DNA of 64,000 nucleotides from Diacronema lutheri (taxonomy: Eukaryota > Haptophyta > Pavlovophyceae > Pavlovales > Pavlovaceae). Both the position numbers and the translations under genes were made by a program. Location of the stretch: assembly GCA_019448385.1 (NCBI GenBank), contig JAGTXO010000005.1, positions 1,364,001 through 1,428,000 on the forward strand, in the 5' to 3' direction. The notes beneath the pieces were generated by a model. That model worked only from the letters and a program-made list of their open reading frames with translations. It was not told where the DNA came from and did not search any database. This document shows, piece by piece, positions 56,064 through 64,000 of the stretch. Every line of letters starts with the position of its first letter. The first letter of the stretch is position 1.

Positions 56064-57788
56064 GTGCCGCGCAACGTGCGCCTCGCCGCGAGCGCCATCT
56101 GGGTGACGCTTTCGGATGACGAGCGCAAGGAGCTGCGCGCGCGGCTCAAGGCGCTGGACCTGCGCGACCACGATGGCGAGCCGATCAAGTGGACAGGCAC
56201 AAACGGCAACACCCCGCCGATGTCGGACGTGCGCGTCAGGTACGCGGTCTTTGCGACGCGCTTCGACATCTCCAACCGCGTCTTCGACTACGCCGGGCGC
56301 GAGCGGCCGCCGGCCGATCTGCCGTGGCACGCGCGGCGCTCGTGGGTTGGCCTCGCGCCGCTGCCGCGCGTGCCGCTCCCGGGCCGGCAGCCCGTCAAGT
56401 CGGTGGTGACAGATGGCGTCGCCGTGCACGCCGTCGGGACCGTCCTCGTGCCGAAGGCGCAGGCGCCGGCCGGCGGCTCGGGCGTCCTGCACCGCTGGCG
56501 CCGGCCGGACGGGCGCATCGCCGTCGCGCTCGGCTCCGAGCTGCGGCGGGCGATCGACGTCGAGGCGGCGGTCGTCGTCGCGGCCGACCCGAACATGGGC
56601 AACATCACCACCTACTCTGCGCACGTCGGGCGGGCGGCCGTCTGGCGGCAGTTCACGCAGCGCGCGCGCGCGCGCGCCGCGGGCTTTGCGCGCGAGACGG
56701 CCAAGACCAACGCGGCGCGGCGGCGCGTGCGCAAGGACGGGCGCGGCGAGGAGTTCAGCGTGGAGGCGGACGAGGCGCGGCTTGGCGAGGCGCACAGCGC
56801 CAAGGTGCTCGGCGAGGGCGAGTTCCACGCCTTCCACCGCGAGAGCGCGCGGGTGCGCGAGCGCGCCGCCGAGCACGTGTACGACGCGCCGGCGCGCCGG
56901 AAGGAGCGCTGGCGGCGCGACAGCGGCGGGCGGTCCAACGCGGCGCGCGTCGCCGAGGCGCTCATCGCGGCGCACTGTGTCGACGGCGTGACGCGCGACC
57001 GGCTGCTCGTGTGCGTGGGCAAGTGGCTGCGCGACCACAAGGGCGCGCAGCCCAAGGGCGCGCCGCCCGCCTTCCAGGTGGGGCTGCTGCGCGAGCTGCG
57101 GCGGCGCGGCGTCGCGGCCGTCTTCGTGCCCGAGCCGTACACGTCGATGCACTGCTCGATGCCGCGGCTCGCCAAGGGCGGCAGGCTGCAGCGCTGCGGC
57201 GCGGAGCTCGCGCAGAACCCGCGCCTGCCCGTGGCAAAGGGCGGCACGCGCACGGTGCACGCGCTCGTCATCTGCCCGGCGTGCAACGGCGGCAAGAAGC
57301 CCGTGCACCGCGACTACAACGCCGCGCGCAACATCTTCTACGACGTGCACGACATGGCGGCGCACGCGGCCGGGCGCGACACCACGTCGACGCCTGAGCG
57401 CTTTGCCCTCGTGCTCGCCTGGTGGGCGCGCGGCGAGGTGTGGGAGCGTGAGGAGCGCATGGTGCACGGCGAGGGCGACGACTGCGACGACGAGTGCGAC
57501 GGCGACGACGAGGGCGACGACGAGGGCGACGACGACGACGACGACGATGGCAGCGGCGACGGCGGCGGCGGCGAGGGCGACGGCGACGGCGACGGCGACG
57601 GAGGCGGCGGCGGCGACGACGACGATGACGGCGGGGGAGGCGGCGGCGGCGACGGCGGTGGCGACGACGGCGGCGGGCGCGGCGGCGGTGGCGGCGGCGG
57701 CTCTCGCGCCCGCACCCCCGCCCGCGGAGCTGCCAGCGCCAGTGCCGGCGGCGGCAGCGCGCGCGGGCCGAAGCGCGGCCGGCGTTGA
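56064..57788 (+). CDS. Fanzor (TnpB-like RNA-guided nuclease) core exon, right copy
   Basis: 574 residues with the complete RuvC set: Asp in AADPNMGN (codon 56586), Glu in VPEPYTSMHC (57132) and Asp in HRDYNAARNI (57312). The zinc-ribbon cysteines in TSMHC, QRCG and CPAC are in place. Differences from the left copy are mostly silent or conservative (for example NDMAAHAAG-type changes after the active site), and an Asp/Gly-rich tail ends in GPKRGRR. The upstream exon supplies the N-terminal half. Two intact catalytic copies in one locus suggest selection or very recent spread. Expected role: RNA-guided cleavage of DNA, perhaps of the empty site to help keep or copy the element. That role is inferred from TnpB biology. 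Confidence 0.85.
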   Translation: MPRNVRLAASAIWVTLSDDERKELRARLKALDLRDHDGEPIKWTGTNGNTPPMSDVRVRYAVFATRFDISNRVFDYAGRERPPADLPWHARRSWVGLAPLPRVPLPGRQPVKSVVTDGVAVHAVGTVLVPKAQAPAGGSGVLHRWRRPDGRIAVALGSELRRAIDVEAAVVVAADPNMGNITTYSAHVGRAAVWRQFTQRARARAAGFARETAKTNAARRRVRKDGRGEEFSVEADEARLGEAHSAKVLGEGEFHAFHRESARVRERAAEHVYDAPARRKERWRRDSGGRSNAARVAEALIAAHCVDGVTRDRLLVCVGKWLRDHKGAQPKGAPPAFQVGLLRELRRRGVAAVFVPEPYTSMHCSMPRLAKGGRLQRCGAELAQNPRLPVAKGGTRTVHALVICPACNGGKKPVHRDYNAARNIFYDVHDMAAHAAGRDTTSTPERFALVLAWWARGEVWEREERMVHGEGDDCDDECDGDDEGDDEGDDDDDDDGSGDGGGGEGDGDGDGDGGGGGDDDDDGGGGGGGDGGGDDGGGRGGGGGGGSRARTPARGAASASAGGGSARGPKRGRR

Positions 57789-58193
57789 CGCACGGCCGAG
57801 CCGCGCAGCGGTCGACGCTTTGCGGGCTCTGCCCAGGTCGCGCGCGGCTGGCGACGCGTGCCGCGCGCGGCACGACCGTGCACGCCGCCACCCGTGGCCG
57901 AGCGCGCCGCACCAGCCGGCCCGCTCCAACCGCCGTGCGGATCACGGACGCTCGCTACGGCTCGTCGGCGCGCGTCACCTGCGCCGGCGGCCACGGCGCC
58001 GTCTGCTCCGGCCTCGTCGCGAGCAGCCCGACCGCTGCTCGCCGCCCGCACGCCGCCGCAGCAACGCTGCGCGTCGTGCTCCCCCGCTCGCCAAACGCGA
58101 AGAGCTCCCTCACAAGGACGTCCTTCCGAACGGCCCGCGCTGCACTCGGGGCGCGATCGTGCCCCTGATCGGATTTGGCTTGACCATCTATAC
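57789..58193 (+). other. Non-coding tail between Fanzor stop and element end; candidate OMEGA guide-RNA locus (right)
   Basis: 405 bp, almost identical to 391-797 reversed, ending in the hairpin at 58148-58165 and CATCTATAC. By TnpB/Fanzor logic the scaffold would sit here and the guide would be read from 58194 onward, GGAGCGCTGAAAAAGACC. That differs from the left copy's flank, so the two loci would have different specificities. Confidence 0.4.
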
Positions 58194-61100
58194 GGAGCGC
58201 TGAAAAAGACCACCGATTTTCAAACCGATAATATTCCCACAGTCGTGCGCGCGGCTCGGCCACACCGCCCACTGGAAGACAGCGCGGTCGTGGCCGCCGA
58301 TCGAGATGCACCGCTCCGAACCGCGCAAGAAGCGCACGCCGCTCACGTGCGACGAGTGGCCGCGGTAGGCGAGATGCGGCGCGTCCTGCGCGACGCACGG
58401 GTGGTTGAACAGCAACACACGCCCAAAGTCATCCGCCACCGCCACGTGACCGCCCGCCACGCCGACGCCGAGCGTGGACCGGTCGAGCGCGTTGATGTCC
58501 GACGCGTCGTACCCGCGCGGCCACACGCCCATCACAGGCCAGCCGACGATGCAGCTCCACGTCTGCCACTCGCGGTCGCGCTCATCCTGCCGGATCTGCT
58601 CGCCCGTCGTGCCGTGCCAGCGCAGCAGCTCGAGCGCAGCGCAGCTCGACTGGAGCAAGCTGCTGTCTGCAGACCAGTCGAGTTGGCGCACGGCGCACGA
58701 GTGCCCGCCGCACGCGCACAGCGGAGCGAGCACATGCTCGTCGAGCTCGCGCCGCAGCGCAAAGACCTCGATGCCGCCCGAGCGCAGGCCGACCGCCAAC
58801 CTGCTGCCGTCCGGCGAGAAGCGCAGCGCGCTCGGCTCGGACGCGACGTCGACCATAGCGCACAGCGCGAAGACGCCGTCGGCACCCGTCGCATCGATCA
58901 GCGCGACGCACCCGTCCGACGCGCCCGCACGCCGGGCGCGCTCGGCCGTGTCGCCCGCGCGCACGGCACCTACGCCGATCAGCTCGCCCTTCGGTGGCGC
59001 CCAGCTCACGCAGCGGATCGCCTGCCCTACCAGCCGCTGCGTGATGCCCACCAATCGCCTCTCCGACGCGTCCCACACAAACGCGCGCTCCGCGTGGCCC
59101 GCCGTGATGAAGAGCGCGCGCCGCGATGGGTGCACGTCGAGCGCGACGAGGTCCGCCGTGTGCCCCGAGACCAGAATATCCGGATCCGCGTCGAGCTGCC
59201 AGATGTCGCACCGCCCTGTGCCGACTACGAACGCGTCGCTACCAACGAAGACATCGAGCGCGCGGATCGTCGGCGGCCGCTCGCCCTCGTACGCGGCGGG
59301 CAGCTGGCGCGTGGCGTGCGCGAGCAGCACGGGCAGCTCGCCGCTCACGTCCCAACGGTGAATGATGCCGCGCGCGCCGGCGCTCACGAGCTCGCGCGTG
59401 CCCGCGCGGTGTAGCAGCACGCGCACCTCTGCGGCGTGCGCGCTCAGCACACGCACCACGCGCCAGCTTCGCCACACGTACAGCTCGCCCGCCGCGCTGC
59501 CGCTCACCACGTCGCCATTGGGCACGAACTCGGCGCACAGCACGTCGACGACCGGCGCCGGGTCGAAGATCGCCGCGCCCTTGCGCCACGAGCGCTCGCC
59601 GGCACGCTCGCGCTCGGCCGTCCAGTAGTGCAGATGCGCCTTGCCGTGCGTCAAGAAGACATGCGGCGCGTGCGGCGACCAGCGCAGCCCGTACACGTTG
59701 CTCAGCGCCGTGCGCCCATCCACGTCGCGCGGCGCGGGCTGGATGCCCGTGCCGACCTCGCACAGGAGCGCGCGCGCGCGCCAGTCCCACACGTGCACGC
59801 TCTGCGGCGCGGAGCAGCCCACCGTCGCGAGCCACGCGCCGTGCGCGGCAAAGGCGAGCGCGCTCACGCGGTTCACGCGGCCGTGCACCAGCCGCGCGTA
59901 CTCGTGCATGCTCGCCACATCCCACACGCACACAAACGGACGGCCGCCGAGCGCGCGGTCGGCAGTCTGGCCAGTTGCGGCGATCGTGCGCGTCGGGTCG
60001 AGCGCGAGGCAGTGGATGTCGTCCGTGTGCCCGAGGAAGAAGCGCTGCGCGCGCGACTCGACGCTCAGCACGACGCCCACCGCCGCCGTGTAGTAGACCA
60101 GCTCGCCCGCCGAGCTGCAAAAGAGGTTGGGCGCGCTGTTCGCCAGCCCCGCGTAGCCGTGGATCGCCTCGAGCTCGAGACGCGCGTCGGGCGGCTCGCG
60201 GCTGCGCTGCTCGGCCGCCACGCCGCCAGTCGATGGTGGGTGCAGTAGCGTGCGGCAGCGCGCGTGCCTGACGGGCAGCGGCGCAGATGTCGATGGTCTC
60301 GCGATGACGGGCGCCGATTGCGCCAGTGCGCGCGGGCGCCTACGTGCGTCGCTCGCGAAGAGCGCGCGAATGAGCGAGCTCGCAGACACGGCTGGGTACA
60401 CGCCGAGCTGGACACAGGCGATGCCGCCACTCGCCGCGCATGCCGCGTGGTCAGGCGCTGTTGGCGAGGCGAAAGGATAGCGCGCGCACAGGCGCGCAAA
60501 CTCGTCTTCCTCGCACGGCACGCCAAAGTGGGCGAGCAGCGCGCGCACACAGTCCTCGCGCAGCGCGTCCGCGCGCTCGGCTGGCTCGTGGCGCGTGAGC
60601 TTCGCGCACAGCTTGCCCACGTAGCGCGCAGCGTCGTAGCGAGGCGTGCGCGCGAGCACTGCGCGCTCGAAGTCGCTCTCGACGCTGAGCACGGGCGCGC
60701 GCGGCGCGATGACGAGTTGGGCGCGAGCGCGGCCTGGCGCCGCGACTGCGCGCGCATCGACGACCGGCTGCCGGCGCGCAGAGCCCAACCGGGCCGCAGC
60801 GCGACCTGCCCCGCGGGCTGCGCCTCCGGCTTGCACGCACGCAACGCGCTCCGTCGTGGCGAGCGGCGGCTCAGGCCCCGCTGCCGCCGAATCCGCCGAT
60901 CGCGCGCCGGCCAGCAGCGGTGGCGCGCCGCGGGCCAACGTCGGCGGACCAGGCGCGCGCGCGTCGTGCGCGCGGCTCGGCCACACCGCCCACTGGAAGA
61001 CAGCGCGGTCGTGGCCGCCGATCGAGATGCACCGCTCCGAACCGCGCAAGAAGCGCACGCCGCTCACGTGCGACGAGTGGCCGCGGTAGGCGAGATGCGG

Positions 61101-63419
61101 CGCGTCCTGCGCGACGCACGGGTGGTTGAACAGCAACACACGCCCAAAGTCATCCGCCACCGCCACGTGACCGCCCGCCACGCCAACGCCGAGCGTGGAC
61201 CGGTCGAGCGCGTTGATGTCCGACGCGTCGTACCCGCGCGGCCACACGCCCATCACAGGCCAGCCGACGATGCAGCTCCACGTCTGCCACTCGCGGTCGC
61301 GCTCATCCTGCCGGATCTGCTCGCCCGTCGTGCCGTGCCAGCGCAGCAGCTCGAGCGCAGCGCAGCTCGACTGGAGCAAGCTGCTGTCTGCAGACCAGTC
61401 GAGTTGGCGCACGGCGCACGAGTGCCCGCCGCACGCGCACAGCGGAGCGAGCACATGCTCGTCGAGCTCGCGCCGCAGCGCAAAGACCTCGATGCCGCCC
61501 GAGCGCAGGCCGACCGCCAACCTGCTGCCGTCCGGCGAGAAGCGCAGCGCGCTCGGCTCGGACGCGACGTCGACCATAGCGCACAGCGCGAAGACGCCGT
61601 CGGCACCCGTCGCATCGATCAGCGCGACGCACCCGTCCGACGCGCCCGCACGCCGGGCGCGCTCGGCCGTGTCGCCCGCGCGCACGGCACCTACGCCGAT
61701 CAGCTCGCCCTTCGGTGGCGCCCAGCTCACGCAGCGGATCGCCTGCCCTACCAGCCGCTGCGTGATGCCCACCAATCGCCTCTCCGACGCGTCCCACACA
61801 AACGCGCGCTCCGCGTGGCCCGCCGTGATGAAGAGCGCACGCCGCGATGGGTGCACGTCGAGCGCGACGAGGTCCGCCGTGTGCCCCGAGACCAGGATGT
61901 CCGGATCCGCGTCGAGCTGCCAGATGTCACACCGCCCTGTGCCGACCACGAACGCGTCGCTACCAACGAAGGCATCGAGCGCGCGGATCGTCGGCGGCCG
62001 CTCGCCCTCGTACGCGGCGGGCAGCTGGCGCGTGGCGTGCGCGAGCAGCACGGGCAGCTCGCCACTCACGTCCCACCGGTGAATGATGCCGCGCGCGCCG
62101 GCGCTCACGAGCTCGCAAGTGCCCGCGCGGTGCAGCAGCACGCGCACCTCTGCGGCGTGCGCGCTCAGCACACGCACCACGCGCCAGCTTCGCCACACGT
62201 ACAGCTCGCCCGCCGCGCTGCCGCTCACCACGTCGCCATTGGGCACGAACTCGGCGCACAGCACGTCGACGACCGGCGCCGGGTCGAAGATCGCCGCGCC
62301 CTTGCGCCACGAGCGCTCGCCGGCACGCTCGCGCTCGGCCGTCCAGTAGTGCAGATGCGCCTTGCCGTGCGTCAAGAAGACATGCGGCGCGTGCGGCGAC
62401 CAGCGCAGCCCGTACACGTTGCTCAGCGCCGTGCGCCCATCCACGTCGCGCGGCGCGGGCTGGATGCCCGTGCCGACCTCGCACAGGAGCGCGCGCGCGC
62501 GCCAGTCCCACACGTGCACGCTCTGCGGCGCGGAGCAGCCCACCGTCGCGAGCCACGCGCCGTGCGCGGCAAAGGCGAGCGCGCTCACGCGGTTCACGCG
62601 GCCGTGCACCAGCCGCGCGTACTCGTGCATGCTCGCCACATCCCACACGCACACAAACGGACGGCCGCCGAGCGCGCGGTCGGCAGTCTGGCCAGTTGCG
62701 GCGATCGTGCGCGTCGGGTCGAGCGCGAGGCAGTGGATGTCGTCCGTGTGCCCGAGGAAGAAGCGCTGCGCGCGCGACTCGACGCTCAGCACGACGCCCA
62801 CCGCCGCCGTGTAGTAGACCAGCTCGCCCGCCGAGCTGCAAAAGAGGTTGGGCGCGCTGTTCGCCAGCCCCGCGTAGCCGTGGATCGCCTCGAGCTCGAG
62901 ACGCGCGTCGGGCGGGCCGAGCGTGCGGCGCGCGAGCGCGCTCGATTCATCCCACGCGGTCGGGGCAAAGACACCGGTGCGGCCGCGCGCGTGCTTGCCA
63001 TCCCCGCCATCCCTCGCCGTGACAAGCCGCGCGCGGCCCTCGCCGGCGTGGCGCTGCGACGGCGCGAGCTCGTCGATCACGCGACCGATGGGCACGCGGC
63101 CAGCGAGGTCGGCAAGGTGACTGAGCGCAGCAAAGAGCGCGTCGGATCTAAAGCGCGCGCCGCTCAGCTCCGCGCACGCGCGCGCAAACTCGGCACGCGA
63201 CACGCGTCCGTCACGCAGCTCGTCCGCGCCATCGAGCGTTTCGCGGAGCGTGGCGCGCACGAGTTCCAGCCTCGCCGCGTCCACTACGCCTTCGTCGGGC
63301 GAGGCGAGCCGACCGCCAGCCCGCGCAATGCGGCGCATGCATGCGAGCAGCAGCTCCGAGCGAGAGCCCTCTTCGGGCCAGTCCGCTCCGAGCTCGTGTG
63401 TCACCTCCTCGACCTCCAT
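58188..63419 (-). CDS. EML-like WD40 protein with tandemly duplicated unit, 3' end altered by element
   Basis: ATG 63419 (MEVEEVTHELGADW) opens ~1,743 codons. An EF-hand-like N-terminus (DGADELRDGRVSRAEF) precedes a HELP motif (LELEAIHGYAGLANSAPNLF, then GELVYYTAAVGV) and WD repeats (FFLGHTDDIHCLALDP, VWDVASM, VHVWDWRAR). These are the marks of echinoderm-microtubule-associated-protein-like (EML) proteins, which bind microtubules. The HELP-WD unit occurs twice, separated by a second EF-hand-like linker (60.2-60.96 kb). The two units are nearly identical DNA, offset 2,721 bp (907 codons), so a recent in-frame duplication or gene conversion is likely. The second unit stops abruptly at RAHD. The last codons come from a 50-bp AT-rich piece, and the TAG stop (58190-58188) is formed by the element's TATA border. 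Confidence 0.8.
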   Translation of the reverse strand: MEVEEVTHELGADWPEEGSRSELLLACMRRIARAGGRLASPDEGVVDAARLELVRATLRETLDGADELRDGRVSRAEFARACAELSGARFRSDALFAALSHLADLAGRVPIGRVIDELAPSQRHAGEGRARLVTARDGGDGKHARGRTGVFAPTAWDESSALARRTLGPPDARLELEAIHGYAGLANSAPNLFCSSAGELVYYTAAVGVVLSVESRAQRFFLGHTDDIHCLALDPTRTIAATGQTADRALGGRPFVCVWDVASMHEYARLVHGRVNRVSALAFAAHGAWLATVGCSAPQSVHVWDWRARALLCEVGTGIQPAPRDVDGRTALSNVYGLRWSPHAPHVFLTHGKAHLHYWTAERERAGERSWRKGAAIFDPAPVVDVLCAEFVPNGDVVSGSAAGELYVWRSWRVVRVLSAHAAEVRVLLHRAGTCELVSAGARGIIHRWDVSGELPVLLAHATRQLPAAYEGERPPTIRALDAFVGSDAFVVGTGRCDIWQLDADPDILVSGHTADLVALDVHPSRRALFITAGHAERAFVWDASERRLVGITQRLVGQAIRCVSWAPPKGELIGVGAVRAGDTAERARRAGASDGCVALIDATGADGVFALCAMVDVASEPSALRFSPDGSRLAVGLRSGGIEVFALRRELDEHVLAPLCACGGHSCAVRQLDWSADSSLLQSSCAALELLRWHGTTGEQIRQDERDREWQTWSCIVGWPVMGVWPRGYDASDINALDRSTLGVGVAGGHVAVADDFGRVLLFNHPCVAQDAPHLAYRGHSSHVSGVRFLRGSERCISIGGHDRAVFQWAVWPSRAHDARAPGPPTLARGAPPLLAGARSADSAAAGPEPPLATTERVACVQAGGAARGAGRAAARLGSARRQPVVDARAVAAPGRARAQLVIAPRAPVLSVESDFERAVLARTPRYDAARYVGKLCAKLTRHEPAERADALREDCVRALLAHFGVPCEEDEFARLCARYPFASPTAPDHAACAASGGIACVQLGVYPAVSASSLIRALFASDARRRPRALAQSAPVIARPSTSAPLPVRHARCRTLLHPPSTGGVAAEQRSREPPDARLELEAIHGYAGLANSAPNLFCSSAGELVYYTAAVGVVLSVESRAQRFFLGHTDDIHCLALDPTRTIAATGQTADRALGGRPFVCVWDVASMHEYARLVHGRVNRVSALAFAAHGAWLATVGCSAPQSVHVWDWRARALLCEVGTGIQPAPRDVDGRTALSNVYGLRWSPHAPHVFLTHGKAHLHYWTAERERAGERSWRKGAAIFDPAPVVDVLCAEFVPNGDVVSGSAAGELYVWRSWRVVRVLSAHAAEVRVLLHRAGTRELVSAGARGIIHRWDVSGELPVLLAHATRQLPAAYEGERPPTIRALDVFVGSDAFVVGTGRCDIWQLDADPDILVSGHTADLVALDVHPSRRALFITAGHAERAFVWDASERRLVGITQRLVGQAIRCVSWAPPKGELIGVGAVRAGDTAERARRAGASDGCVALIDATGADGVFALCAMVDVASEPSALRFSPDGSRLAVGLRSGGIEVFALRRELDEHVLAPLCACGGHSCAVRQLDWSADSSLLQSSCAALELLRWHGTTGEQIRQDERDREWQTWSCIVGWPVMGVWPRGYDASDINALDRSTLGVGVAGGHVAVADDFGRVLLFNHPCVAQDAPHLAYRGHSSHVSGVRFLRGSERCISIGGHDRAVFQWAVWPSRAHDCGNIIGLKIGGLFQRSV
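58197..58246. other. Anomalous AT-rich junction segment
   Basis: About 50 bp (GCGCTGAAAAAGACC ... AATATTCCCACAG) between the element border and the start of EML homology. Its composition is quite unlike either side. It could be the native 3' end of the convergent IQ gene, an intron piece, or a footprint of another element. Confidence 0.4.
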
Positions 63420-63512
63420 CGCCTTCCCCCATGCGCTCCCGCTTCCTACTGTACGCTTGAGATTCCGCCATGCTTTCCTTGCCTCGAGCAGGACTCCTCG
63501 CGGGCGACGAGG
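63420..63512. promoter_or_regulatory. Bidirectional promoter between EML and THUMPD1-like genes
   Basis: 93 bp lie between two divergent ATGs. The segment has pyrimidine-rich patches (CTTCCTACTG, TTTCCTTGCC) but no clear TATA box. Confidence 0.45.
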
Positions 63513-64000
63513 ATGCCGGCCAAGAAGCGCAAGGCCGGCGCCCAGGGCTGGCGGGCATCGAGGCCTAAGCACGTGCAGGAATCGGAGCTCAACGTGGGTA
63601 CGCGAGGTGTGATGATCACATGCGACACGCACGCCGAAAAGGGCGCCGTGCGCGAGGGCTTCGACGTCCTCGCGCAGGCGTGGGACCTGCTCGCTCCGCC
63701 CCGCGTAGCGGCGGCGCAGGATGTGGCGAGCGGCGGTGGCTGCGATGGCGAGGGCGGCGGCGCAGGAGAATCGAGTGGCGTCATCGACATTGCGCGGGAG
63801 ATCGCCGCCGAATCGGCCGCGCTCAGCGAGGGGCGCCGCTTTTTTGTCGCACAGACCGGCTGCGCCGGATTTGTCGTGCTGCGGCTCAACGCCGCGCTCG
63901 CCGATGGCGCGAGCGGCAGCCCGAGCCTGCTCGAGCTCGTCAACCGGGTCTACGCCTCCGTCGCGACCGACGGCGAGCTCGCGGTGCGCTTTGTCGCGCG
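63513..64000 (+). CDS. THUMPD1/Tan1-like tRNA-acetylation adaptor (partial)
   Basis: ATG 63513 begins MPAKKRKAGAQGWRAS, and the frame stays open to the window end (162 codons). TRGVMITCDTHAEKGAVREG matches the strongly conserved 'G..G.liTCd...E..a.rE' entry of Tan1/THUMPD1, followed by RRFFVAQTGCAGFVVLRLN and the start of a THUMP domain. In yeast and humans this protein presents tRNA to the Kre33/NAT10 acetyltransferase for N4-acetylcytidine formation. The early basic KKRK may be a nuclear/nucleolar signal. The C-terminal THUMP half is beyond the window. Confidence 0.75.
   Translation, partial: MPAKKRKAGAQGWRASRPKHVQESELNVGTRGVMITCDTHAEKGAVREGFDVLAQAWDLLAPPRVAAAQDVASGGGCDGEGGGAGESSGVIDIAREIAAESAALSEGRRFFVAQTGCAGFVVLRLNAALADGASGSPSLLELVNRVYASVATDGELAVRFVA

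Larger units (their letters stand above)
27142..58193 (+). mobile_element. Right copy of the Fanzor mega-element
   Basis: A ~31-kb block, collinear with the left copy in reverse orientation. It opens TATACGGCGCGG at 27142 and closes with GGCTTGACCATCTATAC at 58193. Shared blocks are: subterminal zone and coiled-coil gene (27.1-28.7 kb), mini-element cluster (29.15-30.0), PIF1 (30.6-33.5), USP (34.3-35.9), and giant frame plus Fanzor plus tail (46.18-58.19). About 10 kb (35.9-46.1 kb) is unique to this copy. Internal differences of a few percent, with indels, argue against a simple assembly fold-back. Confidence 0.75.

Noticed and set aside
391-58193. The whole inverted structure as an assembly or library hairpin artefact
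   Set aside because: The arms differ by a few percent with indels, a deletion and a 10-kb insertion. The centre is unique, and both outer and inner ends stop at the same defined borders. Raw-read checking is still worthwhile.
1-64000. tRNA, rRNA or prokaryotic operon features
   Set aside because: I saw no tRNA cloverleaf, rRNA signature or ribosome-binding-site pattern. Gene content and introns are eukaryotic.

Overview
The window is extremely GC-rich nuclear DNA of a eukaryotic alga. The host genes (an EML-type WD40 protein, a THUMPD1/Tan1-type protein, a Memo-family protein and an IQ-motif protein) are eukaryotic. Genes are tightly packed, with divergent starts only about 93-128 bp apart, and several genes need short GT-AG introns of roughly 75-165 nt. 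The base composition and TTT-G codon habits recall haptophytes, but that placement is a guess.

Layout. Host DNA is limited to three blocks: the 3' end of a 2OG-Fe(II) oxygenase (1-376), a central Memo / IQ-protein pair transcribed divergently (21.9-27.1 kb), and an EML-like WD40 gene diverging from a THUMPD1-like gene (58.2-64 kb). Between them lie two large related elements in opposite orientation: a left copy (391-21842, about 21.5 kb) and a right copy (27142-58193, about 31 kb). All four element borders carry TATA. Both elements lie between the 3' ends of convergent genes: oxygenase / Memo on the left, IQ protein / EML on the right.

Each element, read from its inner to its outer end, holds: a subterminal zone with an 18-bp palindrome; a decayed coiled-coil gene on the opposite strand; a cluster of short inverted-repeat elements whose ends look like telomere repeats; a frame-damaged gene joining a possible ssDNA-binding domain to a PIF1 helicase; a ubiquitin-specific protease module; and a giant reading frame of more than 4,000 codons. 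The giant frame holds a Ulp1-like cysteine protease, a YqaJ-like exonuclease and a chromodomain. It then splices through a 128-nt phase-0 intron into a Fanzor (eukaryotic TnpB-like RNA-guided nuclease) with all three RuvC acidic residues intact. About 405 bp of non-coding tail separate the Fanzor stop from the element end, where an OMEGA-type guide RNA would be expected.

The left element appears to encode one polypeptide of about 5,000 residues (USP - low complexity - Ulp1 - YqaJ - chromodomain - Fanzor). The right element has an extra ~10 kb (about 35.9-46.1 kb) with poly-G/poly-C tracts, a possible LINE endonuclease scrap, and a different N-terminal module with its own Ulp1-like triad. I see no DDE transposase, reverse transcriptase domain, tyrosine recombinase or Rep protein, so how the element moves is unknown. 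The main candidate for a new system is this giant Fanzor-polyprotein element.
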